This document shows, piece by piece, positions 1 to 14,971 of a stretch of 64,000 bases of DNA. A program made the translations under genes and the position numbers. A model generated the notes under the pieces. It searched no databases, was not told the origin of the DNA, and saw nothing but the letters and a program-made list of their open reading frames with translations. The stretch is taken from positions 10,098,886 through 10,162,885 of the forward strand of contig NC_088789.1 in assembly GCF_949628265.1 (NCBI RefSeq), in the 5' to 3' direction. Numbering within the stretch: position 1 is the first letter of the stretch; every line of letters begins with the position of its first letter. This stretch comes from Cloeon dipterum (taxonomy: Eukaryota > Arthropoda > Insecta > Ephemeroptera > Baetidae).

Positions 1-3000
1 CTAATTGATAAAAAAACGTATTTCGGTTTTTAATTCATGTATAATCCTCTTTATCGATGTCCTTGGGATTAAATCCATTATTTCGATCAATAGGTTCATA
101 TTTCCCAGAGAATTCTGGCAATAACCGCATCCAGCTGCTTTAAGTGCCTGTCAAAAGTGCATTTTCTCTTTCTTCCCGAGTGCATCATCTTCTCTTTCAT
201 CGCTGCCATCAATCACTCTTTTCCCCATTCTTTCAACCGATAAATATATCAGTATGAATTATTCCTCTCGACGATAGTGTGTGTAGGTACTCCACTGGCA
301 TACATTTATTTTGAATATCATTATTTCATACACGGCCAGCCAGCCAGGCAAGCGGCTCAGCATCTCTTTGTGTATTCAGAATAATCCAGTGTCGGCGGCG
401 AAATCAAAGGAATCGAAACGCGGTGTTGCTTGGCCTGTAGTATGCTCGTGTGGTGCTGTCCTACGCAGCATGAAAATTTCACTAGCCGAAACAAGAGCGC
501 CTCCTGCCTGGAATGCAGCCGCGTAAGCAGATTAAATTATTTGGGAGCAAGGATAGTGCGAGACACATTCATATAGTGTAATTTTTTTAAGCTAATATTA
601 TAATCTGCTTGCCCACGAGCAATGCTTGAAAATGCTCTGCCTCTCGCACTCGACTGATTTGCATTCCCGACTGACCTGATGCAACGAGAGACCAGAGCCG
701 GCTTTGGAAAGGTTGTTTGATCTCGTTATCGCTTGTTGTTGTCCAGTTTTTGATAAAGTTGAACACGCGAAAGGATTTACTGCGCTTGGAAAATTGCTAT
801 ATCATAAAGAAAATTGAATTGTTAAGTGATTAAGTTTATTAATATTAATATTATTTGATTAAAATCACTCAAATAATGTGATGCAAATATTAAATTACTG
901 CTTTTTTCAGGATTAAAATGATCTGAAATGATCAAAAATGCACTGATACAATGTAAACATGCCTTTGATTCACTCAAAGTTAACGAACAATTACACCGTT
1001 AATGAGTTTAGTCTTGTTTGGGAGAAAATAAACGGATGTTAATGACGGTGGTCGAAGAATGCGTCTGCTTTGCAGATGAGTCGCACTCAATTAAATGATA
1101 CACAAAAACGACGGATCGCGAGTGTGCTGCCGCGCGAATTCAGCACTGTTTTTTGCGCTGCCTTGATTGTTTGGCGTGAAAAGCGGAGCGGCGGCACTGC
1201 CGTTTGATATGTCACTGGAGAACGCTTTTGTGTGATTGCATTTTCTAGGATAAAGAGAGCAGAGCGGAAAATAATAGGAAAAGGGGTGGAATGTGACAAT
1301 GGAGCCGAGGTGAGATGCCGCATGCTGTGTTTTGAGTCGTGAGAGCGAATATCCTGGCGAATAATTCACTCTCCGGCACAAAACCTGCTTGTTCTCCGCG
1401 TAAATTATTCTCTTGACGTTGGCAGAGAGAAGAAAAGCAGCCACGAGGTGTGAAAATATCGACTGGAATCTTAATCGGACTAGATTTTCTTTTTGCTCGC
1501 GGTTTTGTACAAGCGTAATGAAAAAACAACTGCGTGCTGTCAACTCGAGAGTTCACTCGCACGGTGGGCAGTTGAAAAATTATCAACAGCTGGCCAAAAT
1601 ATATATTCGCCTCGCGTGAATATATATGTGTACGTGATTGATGTCTTATGTGATCAAGATGTTGTTGTTGCTGCTCGGTCTGGCCAGCGCGTTTCGCGAT
1701 TGTAAATTGAAATGACAGTGTTGTGGAGCGGAGACACGTTTCACGTTTGATGTCGTCTCTCATGCGGGCAGATTCAAATAATGGTCCTTTAGGTGTCAAA
1801 ATCCGTTTGGCTGACGTGAGAGACGCTCTAGAAAAGCGTCAAAGCTCATTTCGGTTTGTTAGTCGAGAAAAAGTGCACGAAATAGAAGGTGGAACTCTTT
1901 TGTGTTGGTTGACTCGGGATGTAGGTTGTTTTTGCTTGTATAAGAAATGCTCGAAATTTGTGTACACTTCTAAAGCTCCAGTTGCATAAATATATAATAA
2001 AATAATAACTCGATATTTTTGGCCGCATTGTCTGTGACTTTTTCTCATGCACGAATTCTTCTTTTAACAAGTGGTTGCACCAAAAAAGGAATTAATTTTG
2101 GGCGTTGCAAATGAACCACGTCTAAAAAGTTATCTTTTTGAAGCGAAGATCAGTATCTGGAATTAACAAGCCTGCTTTTGTCCAATTAACAGCTCCTCCG
2201 CTTTGACTGTCTTTTTTCCAGCGCTTTTCCTCGCCTCGTGAACGTGCCGTGCACGGCGGCGTTCGTGACATTATTTCCCCTTGTCCGTCCGAGCGTCCGC
2301 CCCGAAATCGTGATGCCCGTCTGCCCTTGTAAATTATGCACACGCGGGGCAGAGGCGGCCGTAAACTAGCTGAACTAACTACCAGTGTAAGCTTTATTTC
2401 AACAGCACACTCGGCGTTGATAGTATCAAATTAAATTTCACACACGGCTGTCCGTGAGCCGAACGGGAATAAATTTCCATGTCAATTTATATTTACAGAG
2501 GCAATATAATACATTTTGTTCAATCCGGTCCTGCCGCCGCCGCTGCCCGACGCCAGGCCGAGTTTGCTTAACAAGCTGCGGCGAGCAAACTAAAACAGCG
2601 AGCGCGCTAATGAGCAGCGAGATGCGAATCGGACGCCCTTAATTCAGTTTCTATCGTTCAATGTCATCGCAAAAGGGCTGAATTTTTAATGTCACGACGT
2701 CGTCCCTTTTTCCTTAATAATTGGGCGCTAGGTTCATTCTGTAAATTATTTTGTGTCGGTGCAACTCAGCGTAAAATTGCTAGACTTTTTTTGTTGACGG
2801 ACATGCACTCAATGGAGACTTCAACGAGAGGGTTAACTTTAACTGCCTGTTTGACTCATTCTCCTCGAGAGCGGATAAGGAATTTTCAAGATTATCAGTA
2901 GAAATTTCGGAACGTGTTTACAGCTAAAGGTTAAGTAAGGGCTCGACAGTTTTATTAAATCGTTTAAAAAAGTAATTTTTCAAACGCCACCAAACCAATC

Positions 3001-6000
3001 CTTCTTGCGTCGAAAGTGAGCTTTGACTTAACGGAAACATCAGGAATCGCTGAGGCGCTCATTTATTTTTCGAGGAGCGGCGGAAAAAGCGTCGCCGACG
3101 GAAGCATCTGCTGTGCTTTTCCTTGCTGATTGTGCACAGTGTCTTAATTACCCGCAGTCTCTGAGGCAGCCAAGCCTGCAAAGTCCACAATGCTGCCGAG
3201 GGAAAAGAGAGAATTGCATGCGAGCTGTGAGTATTGAGAGAGAGAGATAGAGATGAAAGAGCAGAGAGAAGTCTCTTTCATTATCCGCATCTAATCATCT
3301 CGGCACCTCGTTTTGTTTCAGCCTCTCTCGCATCTGCGTGCGTGTACACTTTCCGACAAATGAGAAGCCGTTATTTGACTTGTTTGTATCTCCTTTTATT
3401 AAAGTCGGCGCTAGTTAGTTAGCGAGTGGTTATAGAAAATGTACAAGGAGAGAGAAAGAGTGGTGGAGTGGAGGCTGAAAATTATTTATCGCCTCGTTCC
3501 GAATGCTTGTTTTCGAATTCTCTTGACCGATCGGCTCCGCGGCCCAAGCCTTTGGAGCAGATCGGGCGACTCGATATTGATGTTTTACGGCCGTTTGTTT
3601 AAAAATCCGGCGGAGAGAGTTTGAAAAGGCGAACTGCATCTCGTCTAAAGCAGGAAACACGCTCGCTTCTGGCGACCGAAACGCGGTCTTGTCCGATTAA
3701 ATTCCGGCCTGGCGATTAAATTCGTATTCATCGACGGACGACTCTTTCTTTATCTGCGGCGTGTGCGTGTAAGCAGCCACGCTGTTGCGTGCCGTTTGTT
3801 TACATATTAAACAAGCTGAAATGTGTTAACAAGGTGTCAGCTGGTATCGTTTTTGTGCGTTGATTTTCAAACGTCTGCCAACAAATTAGGCGCTCGATTT
3901 TAATCTCTTGGGAAATCGGACGAACGAGTTCATTTCCTACCACAAATTCCATCAAGATCACATTCTCACCGGCGCGCCGTAACTCATCCCGAATATTTTA
4001 ATATCCAGTCAAGGCAACGATTTCTGGCATTTTGATGGGCTGAAATTCCTCTTCTGAACTGGTCCCTGCTCACTACTCGCGGGAGTTTAAAATTTCTGGC
4101 GCGCACACGCCGCTCGAATACAAAAAGGCGAGAAGACCACCCCTTGTGAAAGTTTCACCAAGAGGAAATTCCCCCAGGCGCAAATCAAGTTTTGTCACCC
4201 TATGTGTCCGAATGTGTACGAATAAGAGGCTCGTCTTTCACGCGATCGAATTTTCTTTCTCTATTGAAACTATTACGAGGCACAATAGCGGCCAGCCCTT
4301 GCGACGTGCGAGGAAATCAAACGTCTGCGTATAATTCCTATTAAATAATAATAATTGGACCCACAGTGCGTGCTGACAATAAAAGAGAATAATCCCTCTG
4401 CAGCAGCTCCCAACTAACAACAAGGGCCTTTTTCCTGTTCCTGAGTTTCGTTGAGCGGGGCCATGCGCGCGGATAAATTTTATTTCTATATGAGCTGCTG
4501 CTTGCACGAGAGGTGACAAAACCCTCGCTAAGAACTTCTAAGTGAACAATAGGCGAGCAGCTATAAAAGCAGACCTATGCTGGGGGACTTGCACAAGGCT
4601 GTGGGGTCGACAGGGTTGTGAACTTGAAGCAAAGTTTATGACAGTTTGCATTTTACACTTATATCACTTGAAGAATAACAGTTTTTATTATGTTAAGAAA
4701 CAGATTTGATTAAGTTTTTGTATTTTAATTAGTTAAGTAAATATCTTGGAAATCTTTTCTGGTGCTAAATTGTCTCGTTGAAAATATATTCTACCACCCT
4801 ATAATCACTGCATGAATACATTTTTCCTCGTATTTGGCATTAGGGGTCAAAATAATGGTCACGGCAGTTAAAACGTTACTTCTCCTAGGCAATCCGCACA
4901 TGTGTCACTCAATCTTCGAATTTTGCCACAAATATATAAAATGCGGTGTACTGGTGTGGGGTCAGCGTTCCATGGATCTATACTTTAAATTGCCTAGTTT
5001 ATTTTAGGTGAATAATGAAAATAACTTGCAGCTTCTGCAGCTTTTCCTACAACAGGCTGATGTATCGAGGAGCCGGCTTGTTTGGATTTCTCGAAACGTA
5101 TACAAATGCCACCCGACAGATATAAATTGCTAGCTGCTGGACCAACATTGGGCGGTCTAAAAAAATTCGAAGAAAAAATGTGCGCCTCCAGGCCCGCTTT
5201 TATATCTTGCTTTCACGCAATTCAATATACGCATAGTCAGGCGAAATTAGTCTGGACACGATTCCGATGCGATTTTTATCAACTTTTATGGACGTTTTTA
5301 ATCAGCAGAGATGTTGGTTTTTGCCAATAATTTTTGCTTCGACTCAGGTGCGCGCAATAATGCAGCATTTTACGACCCGCAATCCGTGGCCACGGGCAAA
5401 ATCGAGATTCAAGGAGTCGAGTTTCGCGCACGCAAAAGAGAGTATAAATCAAGCCTCGTTATAATAACATCGAAGGTACGCAAATCAGAGAGAAAGCAGC
5501 CGGCAGCGATAATGCGGCAGGCGGCACGATAATTTACTCGCAATTTCATAGTTTAATCAGTGTGAAAACTCGTTTCAGCAGGCGGCGAATCAGTCTCGAA
5601 TTTACGACGTTGAGCGAGCGAGCGAGCGAATCTTAATTAAACACACACACACAAACACATGCCCGTTTGTGCCGAGCACCAAAGCACACACTCTCGTGTC
5701 CGTTTGGCGCATTGATTTAATCGAGTCTGTCACATTTTCATCTAACGCACACGGCACAAACCGAAGAGAGATATGAAACTTGAGATTCAGTGAGCATAGC
5801 GTGCAACAAAAGGCTCCTGTTACTCGGCATCAGCAGCAGCATCGTCGTCATCGTTTTGTGGCTAGAATTTCTTCTAGGATGACGCTTCGCAGATGGCCAA
5901 CAGGACGCACGAAATATGCCTCTTGCCGTGAAATAATATCCCGGCAGATCTTGATACATATATTTCGACCCAAAGAGTGCACATTAAACCGACCTCCGCT

Positions 6001-9000
6001 GCTCAGCACTTCTCGACCACTGCGCGGAATGCCAGCAGATGAATAAAATTGCGAGAAAAACGGCCTCAGCCCCGAAAATGAATTTCATCTCTTTTTACGA
6101 GACAATTAAGACGACTTTTTACGACGCCTCTCGTCGTACTTGTACCTTGTTAAATTTTATATACAGACACGCTTTCGAAAAGGCCGACACACACACAATC
6201 GCGGCGCAGCAATCGTTTTCGCCGTGCAAGAAACGAGAGTGTTATTTTATCAGGGAAAAACGGCGCGCGTAATAAATATTTTTATGTGTACACACATACA
6301 CATCAGGCCGGGGTTATTAAAAATCAGTTTAGAACAACTGACTGCGGAGTTGTTCCGAAATCGTAAACCATAGCCTAACGCACAAAACGTTTCTCGTAAA
6401 AATTTATTGTTTCGAGGTTGAAGCTCAGGAAAAACACGCGAATATTGAGCATTGCCGTTTTCAGGCTTCAGAAAACTAATCTTTTTTTATCTAGAAAAGA
6501 AAGTTTCACCAAATTTCACGGTTTTGTCGGACTTGGAAATCTTTTATCCGGTTTTCTATAGCAACTTAAACTTGCGCCCCTGGCTGTGCTATTTGCATGA
6601 AAAGCGGACGCCCTGGCCATTCATTGGCTATAAACCCACTTTTATTTGCTCAACTTTATTCACCTCCTACTTCACGGCCAGTTAGTTACCTGTTGCACGA
6701 GGTGGAAAGAAACCTAAGCAAAAAGGAAACCAGACCTGCCGTGCGCTTGTTCATTATTCCCCTAGTGGGTGAGGAAGAAAGCGCTTTATATTTTCAGGGA
6801 ATACGCATCGTGCTCCCACTTTGTGTACGTTGGATTTCTAAAGGTTGATGTTTTTTAGTTACAACGCAACTCCTGCGTGGCCCTGTTTCCGATAAAATTG
6901 AATGGCTAGTGTAAAAATTTGAAAGGTACATATCAACAACACAGCAGGAGGTTTTAACTTTATTGTCACCTCCTTTTCACAAAGTGTTTTGACCAAAGAA
7001 AGAATTTGTCAAAGAATTGAATGAACGAACGGTCAAGGCTTTTTCACTAAAAATGACGTCGTCTTCAGTGCTGGAGGTAAAGGGGGTATGCTTTTTAAGG
7101 AGATCTCAAAATACAATCAAACAGCTTCCATAAATATCTTCAAGTTCCGAGGCATAAAAATTAGACTGTTTCGCTGAATTCAAAAGGCGTATAATTTTAG
7201 CACACCGCCCAACAAAAATCTGACCTCTCGGCAAAACGACTTGTGTTTATGCGCAAACAATGGCACCTTATTCAAATTTAATTTAAATATCTCTCGCTCG
7301 CTGCTCGAGACCCTATTTTCGTATGTGTAATAACAATTTAACGCTGCGCCTAGGCGTTGCTGGCCAATTTATTCAGCAAAGGGAACCGCATTGCGGTCTT
7401 AAGTCGACAAGACACATCAGAGGAGAGATGAAATATGATCGGCAGCCTGAGCAGTCACTTTTTATGTTTTTGTGTCTCTGTTTGGACAATTTATGGCACT
7501 CTTTTTTGTCGCTGTCGGGAATCTCGATTAAAATATGACGGATTCACGAGTGAAATCACTCCAGGAGCAAAAACAATTTTACCCGCTCATATTTATTCGG
7601 CCGAGAATGACGAGTCATCAAACAGGACACGAAGCGATTTCATTATCAACAAACACCATCTGTTTTAATAAATGGATACAAGATGGTGTACAAACACGTT
7701 GGGACGCCCCGCGAGAGTTATTTGAAAAATTAGCATAATAATAATTCCGACGCTCTCCAGCACGACTGTGTGCAGTACTTATTATTTCCATTTCGTCCGA
7801 ACCGATTGTTTGAACAAGGGACGCGCCTGTCGAAATAAATCGGCGCTACGGGAGAAAATGGTGTGGCCATGTCACTTCAAATTGACTTATCAATCATCAC
7901 CGCGAGAAGTCCGATTATTAAAAATATTTTCCTATCAGTCCAACCCGATCGTGTCGGTTACACGCCATATAATGCCATTGTTTAACTTTGGAGCAGGTGC
8001 AATTTACTTTTCGATTTCGGATCGAGTCGCATTAAAGAAGAAACCCCAACAAGCCTTTTATTTGTCGAAGGGATCTGCAAACTCGATTAATCATGCGGAG
8101 TGTAAGACAAAGGCTGTGCGAAGAATTCCTCGCTCAACGCAGGCGGCCGAGTAAATTGAGAAATTATGAAAATTTTTCTCATCTCGAAATGACAATAATA
8201 TTTATCAGGCGCCGCACAGCAGTGTTTCCGAAGGTCTCGAAAAAATGCATGGAGGTGGGCAGGCATGCTGGCGCGATAATTCATTTTGGCTGGTCGAGAG
8301 GCCCCCCGTCGCACTTGCTACACAGTCCCATCCTGAGCTGTTCCGCGAAGCCCTGCTGGGGCAGGTGTGGTGCGGGTAAAATAGTGACAGACGCCTCTGC
8401 TCGCCGCCGCACATATGCTGCTCAATGCATGGCAGGGCGACACAAGCCTCTGAGCAGGCTGGACAAAAACCTGATCCTCGGTCTCAACCGACCCATCAAT
8501 AATCCCTGACAGCCTTGACAGCATTTCGTGAGAAAAATCACAAAGGCGCAAAAAGAGTTGTCACGACGCTCACAAGATCAAGCTTTTCGTGTGCAATCTA
8601 ATTTGAGTTTACTGACATATATGTTCAGTTAATGGGGTTGATTTTCATAGATTTGTCAACATCCATCATTCCCTTCCGACACCTGGCTGGCAGGTGGATT
8701 AAATTTGCGGGGGTTCCATCCCACTGACCATTTTTTATAATGGCCTTTTGATTCTAATTTAGTTTGAAGTTTGAAACGCAGTAAATCATAAAAATTAGTG
8801 AATATCCCAAATTTATCCGGTCTGCGCTGGAACTGAGTGAAAGACCGGCCCCTGAGGTCGGAGATTCGTAACGATTTTGTGGCCTATCCGCGCATCAGCG
8901 AGCGGCCAAAGGGATAATTTATTCAGTCAATTTATTTTCTAATCTAGTTTGTTTATTTATCAACAGGTACAGCAGCCGCAGCCGAGCATTAAATGTGTGC

Positions 9001-9164
9001 TGTTTATAAATAATTTAATGGAGGGTTTACCGCCTCTGGTTATATTTGGCATTAAATAAACATCGTTTCCATCAGCGCGTCTCGCGGGGCCGCATGTCCG
9101 ACTGACTAAAAGCTTTCGGGCCGGCGAAGAAAACGCAGCATCACTCAAAGGGCTGCTCTGGCGT

Positions 9165-9188
9165 TCTCTCTCTCTCTCTCTCTCTCTC
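9165..9188. repeat. (TC)12 microsatellite
   Basis: An uninterrupted TC dinucleotide run, read as GA on the minus strand. It lies in presumed intronic DNA. GA/TC tracts are binding sites for GAGA-factor-type proteins in insects, but nothing nearby marks a promoter, so it is annotated only as a simple repeat. Confidence 0.9.
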
Positions 9189-12100
9189 CGCGCCGCTGCG
9201 AGGATAATTGTTATTATTTCGGCTATGCCATTCAAAACGCCAGTTAATGGGCAAAACAACAACAGCAGACGTAGGAGCACCAGCCGGCCGGGCTGATTCA
9301 CCAAGCAAATTGGATGCTGGTGGCCCTTTATTCCCGCAGACCGGAGTCGGATTTTTCGCTCTGTCGCCGCTTGATTGGCTGTCACTCAGCAGAGTGGCGT
9401 GCGTGACTGCTCGAATCGCACATTCAATTATTTCTGCAGCCGAGTTTTAAAATTTTCCTGCTCCCGGAAATGGGTGAAACCCGCGAATTGCGTTTCCCGG
9501 ACGCATCTCTGGTGTTCATAAATCTCGAATTCGAACCGATTTTCAAACAATCAATCTTGCTTATCTCGAACAAGCCGTCGGCTGCCTTTACCAGAGTGTC
9601 ATTTCCGGCTCAAATTGGACTCGCCCGCCACTGACTGCGAGGCCGATTATTGGATTTGCTGGAGCATTGCGAGATCACCTTCGTTTATCAGTTTGAATAA
9701 CACGGAGAGCGCCGCGCACTTGTTGCTGCTCTGTTATACACGCAGCGGAGAGCCGCACGATTTTTGTAGCCACCTGTACAGTACCAATAAAACAGACAAA
9801 GATTCGTACAAAGGGAGTGTGGCAGGCCGTAAAAAATCCGACCAACTGATCTTCACAATAAAAATCGGTGTGTTCACACGAGATTAACACTAAATTATCC
9901 GATACGTTTTCCAGAGCGAGCTGCATTGGCATTTCACCCTGGGATTTTTCCTGCAGGTCGATCCACCTTATCGAATCAAACGTTTGATTGATGGACGAAT
10001 TCAATCCACGCACCAACAGATGATCGACGCTTCTTTGTCCTCTGATCACGTAGGAAATCGTCATTATTTTAAACATACACACGCAGAGGAATTTCTCGGC
10101 TTGTCAATTCTGCTTGATAAATTGATCGATCCTAACGAGTCTGAGTGGCTCTGATTTTGTTTGTTTGTTTCGAATTTAAAAGTTATAAACTTCAAACTTT
10201 TGATGATAAAAAGAACTGAAGCGCAGAAAAGAGGAAATTGTTCTCCTCGTTAAAACTGGTTAGAATGATCATTTGGCAGGGAAAATGCCCCTGTGAAGTA
10301 CTTGCCATATTAAAATCCAATGATGGGATTTGGGACTCACATCAAGTATTTGAATTTGCAGTAGTGAAACAAATAATAAATTTTAAAGAGTCAATGTTTG
10401 ACTTCAAACTGCAGAACCGCTAGAACCTGTAAGAGTTGAAAACGAAATCGTATAATTGGGAGCTCTCAAGTCGAAAGTGCAAACCGGTTGCAGCCGCTTA
10501 TCTGGCCGTATTGACTTAAATAATTATCAACAAGTGGCGATAACCAGATAAAAAGCGAGTTCTTCTCAACGGCAGCAACAGAAACAGCAGCAGCGATAGA
10601 TTGGCAGTGTCATGCGTGCTAATTATTTGTGGCAACAGGCGCCGTCCGAAAACTTCGCACCCTCGCATCGGACGTTCAAACAAGCGCAGCGAAATGATTA
10701 TCGATGCGGTTGCTGCTGCTGCTGCCGTTGGGCGCACGTGTGGTGCGAAAAGTCGGAGATAACCTACGTGGATTCACATTCACACTCCCTCTCTCGCGCA
10801 CAGAGGCTTGCTTATTTTTATCGGACATCGCGATAAGGGAGGAAACGGCTGCTGATATCATGGATTGCGCGCTCTGCCTGTGCCATGAGTGTAGGTTGGT
10901 TGGTTGCTGCTGCTGCTGTTTCCAAAATAAATTTACGATCCTTCTATTTTCAGCAGGATCTCCGCTGTCAGCGTCTAAAACAAACTGCTCGCTCGTTCGC
11001 GCGCGCAGGAAGAGATTTTCGTTACCCTCTTTATCAACGCAAATGAGCCGAGTTTGTTGATGGAAATTTTTTATCGCAGAGGAGAGTGTGTGTATTGTCT
11101 TACACCGCAAGGATGGCGCCTCTGCCAAGTGTTTGATAACGGAAGTAGGTAGACTTGCTTGCTTGCGTCTGTGTACACACATTTTTGGGTGTAATAATCG
11201 CGGCGCGTCGTTATCATGCAATAAATTGTCATTAACATGACTACCTACTAAACAAGAAATTTATTATCCCGGAGATTATTACACGCATGCTGCGGGTGCA
11301 GTAAATTATTCACCTGCTCGGCCAACTTTTTAATTAGTGTGCCGGTGCTGCTGGTGGTGCGACAAATGGCGAAGAATTTAAGACGGGTATTTAATCCTCA
11401 CACGCTCATAAAAAGCACTGAGCGCTATAAAATGGGACATAAATAATAACTGAATTCAAATTAAGAGATTACGATAAAGTTAACGCCATATTGTTTTGGG
11501 AATTAATTTATCAGACTGCATTTTAAAATAAAATTTATTCGTTTATTTTCCTGTATTCATTGGCTGCAATTTCACTTTAATTTATTTTATTTCTAACTTC
11601 TGTAAGTGAAAGTTGAATTTCGGCAAATTTATTTGACTGGACTGAACATAAATGGGTTTAATCATTTCTGGACCGATACTGTTTGCATTTTTGAGTAGCC
11701 TTTAAGAAATTTGCGCTGCTTTCAAATCGTGCCTGCTTTTGAGGTCGCTGAGTTGGCCCGAGCTTTCAACGAGCAAATTAATCACGACGATCAGCCGCCG
11801 TCACAAACGCATTCTATTAACAAGACGGTAATAAATAAAATTTCATTGAAAGGTGGATAATTTTTCGGCTCACCCCGTCCGCGTGTGCATGCCATATTCT
11901 CGTTTATTGGTTAGTCGGTCGTAATTACAGGTTCGCCTCGTCGCTCGTCCGCCAGGTAAATAAACAATGAAAACCCGGGAGGTCCGTGTATATATATCCG
12001 CGGAGAGAAAAATTCCCATCAAAATTAACCATCGGCAGTTTTTCTGACCTGGGACCAGCCATATTTGAAGCCTGATCAAACAGCCCGAGGGCGAATCCGC

Positions 12101-14798
12101 ATAAATAAACAATCACGCTGGTTCTTGTATAATTACAAGGCGCTCGGATTTGCATATATACGTACTGACTCGGTATATGCTGAAAACAATTGGCAATATC
12201 TCTGCAGCTTGGCGGAGCAGAGATTCATCAACTCCTCCGGCCAGACGGGGAGATGATGATGATGATGCCGCTCGGGAAAGCCATTACCCACTTGACGAGT
12301 GTGTGTGTAAAAGAGTACGTGTGCATTTGGCGAGTGTGGAAAATGGGCCCAAGGGGGGAATGATTCGCCAATTACACCCTGGTCCCGACGCCAAATTGAA
12401 GGTTGGCAACGCACGATCGCTTTTGCTGCCGTAATTATTGTCCACCAGAGCCGATTCCACGCGAGCATCAATCACCGGCAAATTGCTGCTCGGGTTACAG
12501 CGGGAAATGCCGCTGTGATGGTATGTTGATTTATATCTGATTTCCACTGCAGAGTAAACATCACAAATTGCGCGCAAAGTGATAGTCGCGACTGTGAGCG
12601 TTTCCGTCGTAACTCATTTTCCTCGTGTGTCCAAGTACGCACTCAATTACCGGCAAATAGCCTTAAGACGCAAAGTTTGTTTGCTTGGCGTGATGGGAGG
12701 AAGGCGATAAAAAATCCGAGGGCATCCCTATGCTCGCGAGGGAGCTGTAATATTTTCTGCCCGCCCATTTAATAACCCGTCAAACCCAAATAAAAAGCTC
12801 GCGAGCAAACACAACGCAAGAGCAAGAAAAAATATATTGTTGTCTGCTGGACTGACTGAGAGAGCACGATAAGTGATTAGTCCCTTTTGCTCTAGCGCGT
12901 CAGACGAAAAGAAACGCGCGGCCCACCTGCAACCCAAGCCCAGTAGTGATGTGTGTGTGTGTTTCACTATTATAAATTTTTGATCCGAACCTTGCTCTCT
13001 CGACAGTCAGTCGGGGGCGATTAAGCACGTCAAAAGTAATTATCGTGTCCACTAGTTTAATTTATTCCAAAGAGCAGCCATCGCTGAATTCCAAACACAC
13101 TGCTGAATTGAAAATTTATAAAATGGGCCGGGTATTTTGTGTTTGGATAAACTGATCAAGATAAACACTAATTTTAGTGTTGATCCAGCACGGAGTCGCA
13201 ATGTTTCGTTTTTTTATTTCATAAGCATCGTCGTCTTGAAAGACTTGGTTCGCGTCGGATTTCGGTTTTGGGCGATGAGCGATCCACTCCCGGCTTCCCA
13301 TAGCTTGCCCGAAATTTCCTCCTGCGTTGAAATGTTGAAAGCCTAATCGTCTGTGTTGGCCTTGGCGGCCGCGGAACAATGCAAGGGGAGCCAAGCGAGC
13401 CAAGCGCCTAATTGTACTGCAAAATGCGCTCATTTGCAAAACAAATAAGCCAGCCAAGACGCTTTTCTCATCAAATGGGATCAAGATACTTGCTTGCAGT
13501 GCTCCTAATCTACTCTGCTTATTGCTAATCGCCGTCCAGAGTATTCTTTGCAAAGAGGAAAGAACAATATATAATGGATAAAGATGAGGTACTTTTTAAC
13601 TATTTAAATTGAAAGAGCCTGGTCATGAAAAAATGTTAAAAACTTTCTGACTGAGATGCTTTAACTGTTGTCTAAAGAACCAAAATACAAAATTCGCCCA
13701 TCCACGTTTTTTAGATTGTCTTGAACATTTGAATTTACAAGTTTAGTGTTGTATTTTCATCTAAATATTCATTATAAAAATTATAATCATTTCCTCTGTG
13801 GGAGAGAAGAGCAGAATCGCGCCTTCGACCATCCTGCCAAAAAAGAAAATTGACTCATTGCAAGGAGAGAGAAGTCTGCGGGCCAAATTCCTTAACGGTC
13901 TCGTCTGACATAAAACTATATTACAAAAAGGGCAGCTCGTTAATCCACTCGCCGTTTTGTGCATAAACACCGTGAAAATTCGCACGAGGATGGAGAGGCG
14001 GAGCCGATAGCGAGAGGCAGAAGGCAGAAGAGGATTAAAATTATAATTTGTGGTCGTGTTAATGTATTGCGTGCATTTTGTATACACACGCGGGCAGGCC
14101 GAAATTATCACCAGCCAAACTATTGCACAGCACACACAGGTGGTATATAATTTCATTACTCACTGCGAGCGCAGAGGAGAGAATCTTTATTGAAATCTTA
14201 ATTGTTTTTAATTCAAATATAAATTGCTTTCCAGCGCAGAATAAACACGTACTCTCTTGCACGCCCAATTTACATTCCCACCACTCGCGAGAGGGGGCCG
14301 GCACGGGAAAAATTAAAAGCTTAAACAAACAGTCCTTGGCCGCGCTGATGGATCGGAGGTATAATTTTACAAGGTGCTTATTAAACAACAACAAGCAGAA
14401 CTTCTTTCCTTAAAAATAACTCGTCGAGTAATAAAAGTCTGATAATTATTCTCGTTAGGCCCCCACTGCCGTTTTGAATAATTTAAGCATGGAAACTGCG
14501 TACACCGTAACACAGCACCTGCGAGCACGTGTGTGGGAAAATTTGTTTTGCATCTGTTGTAAAAAGACTTAATTGCGCACGGTAATATACAGCTAACTAA
14601 GCAAACAGATTATCCCGACGAGTGCTCGGAAATGTGAGTTGTCAGCGTGTGCATGCAAGGGCAAGTCAAATTATTCGCCGCCGAAAAGAGAAAAGCGAAT
14701 GATTTGCCGGAGACAAGTTAATTGGTACCCATGTCAATGTTTGACGAACGTAACTGCTTTAAAATTGAAGGAAGGGACGCTCCCAATAACATTATCGC

Positions 14799-14971
14799 AT
14801 TTGTGAAAAAGTTAGGATCGTCTTTTAAATCAATCACTTGTCACGATAATATTCAAGATTTCACGGTAAAGATTATTTGATCTGTGGAATTTGTTGCAAT
14901 TGCACAGATATGCAGAGTGAGTGATCGATAGGTACTGCTGGAAATTTAATCTAAAATTTGATAACGAAAAA
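14799..14971 (+). repeat. Dispersed repeat, copy A
   Basis: This segment aligns by eye, in the same orientation, with 21371-21548. Long shared blocks include the stretch containing GTGAAAAAGTTAGGATCGTC at the start and CACAGATATGCAGAGTGAGT further on; differences are scattered substitutions and small indels. Neither copy has an open reading frame. No terminal inverted repeat or target-site duplication was obvious. It could be a short non-autonomous transposon or SINE, or a duplicated regulatory block. Confidence 0.75.

Noticed and set aside
1245..1799. Minus-strand open frame of 184 codons
   Set aside because: It overlaps other long frames on both strands, has no domain or compositional sign of coding, and frames of this size are expected by chance in 64 kb of moderate GC.
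9675..10082. Minus-strand frame of 135 codons considered as a downstream WIF exon of the RYK-like gene
   Set aside because: It lacks the expected tyrosine-rich WIF strand motifs and has no acceptor in the phase needed by the first exon.
10676..11221. Minus-strand open frame of 181 codons
   Set aside because: The run of Gln comes from CTG/CAG repeats in the DNA, a plus-strand frame overlaps it, and no splice or family support was seen.
12250..12270. Short GAT repeat
   Set aside because: A very short trinucleotide run with no coding context.
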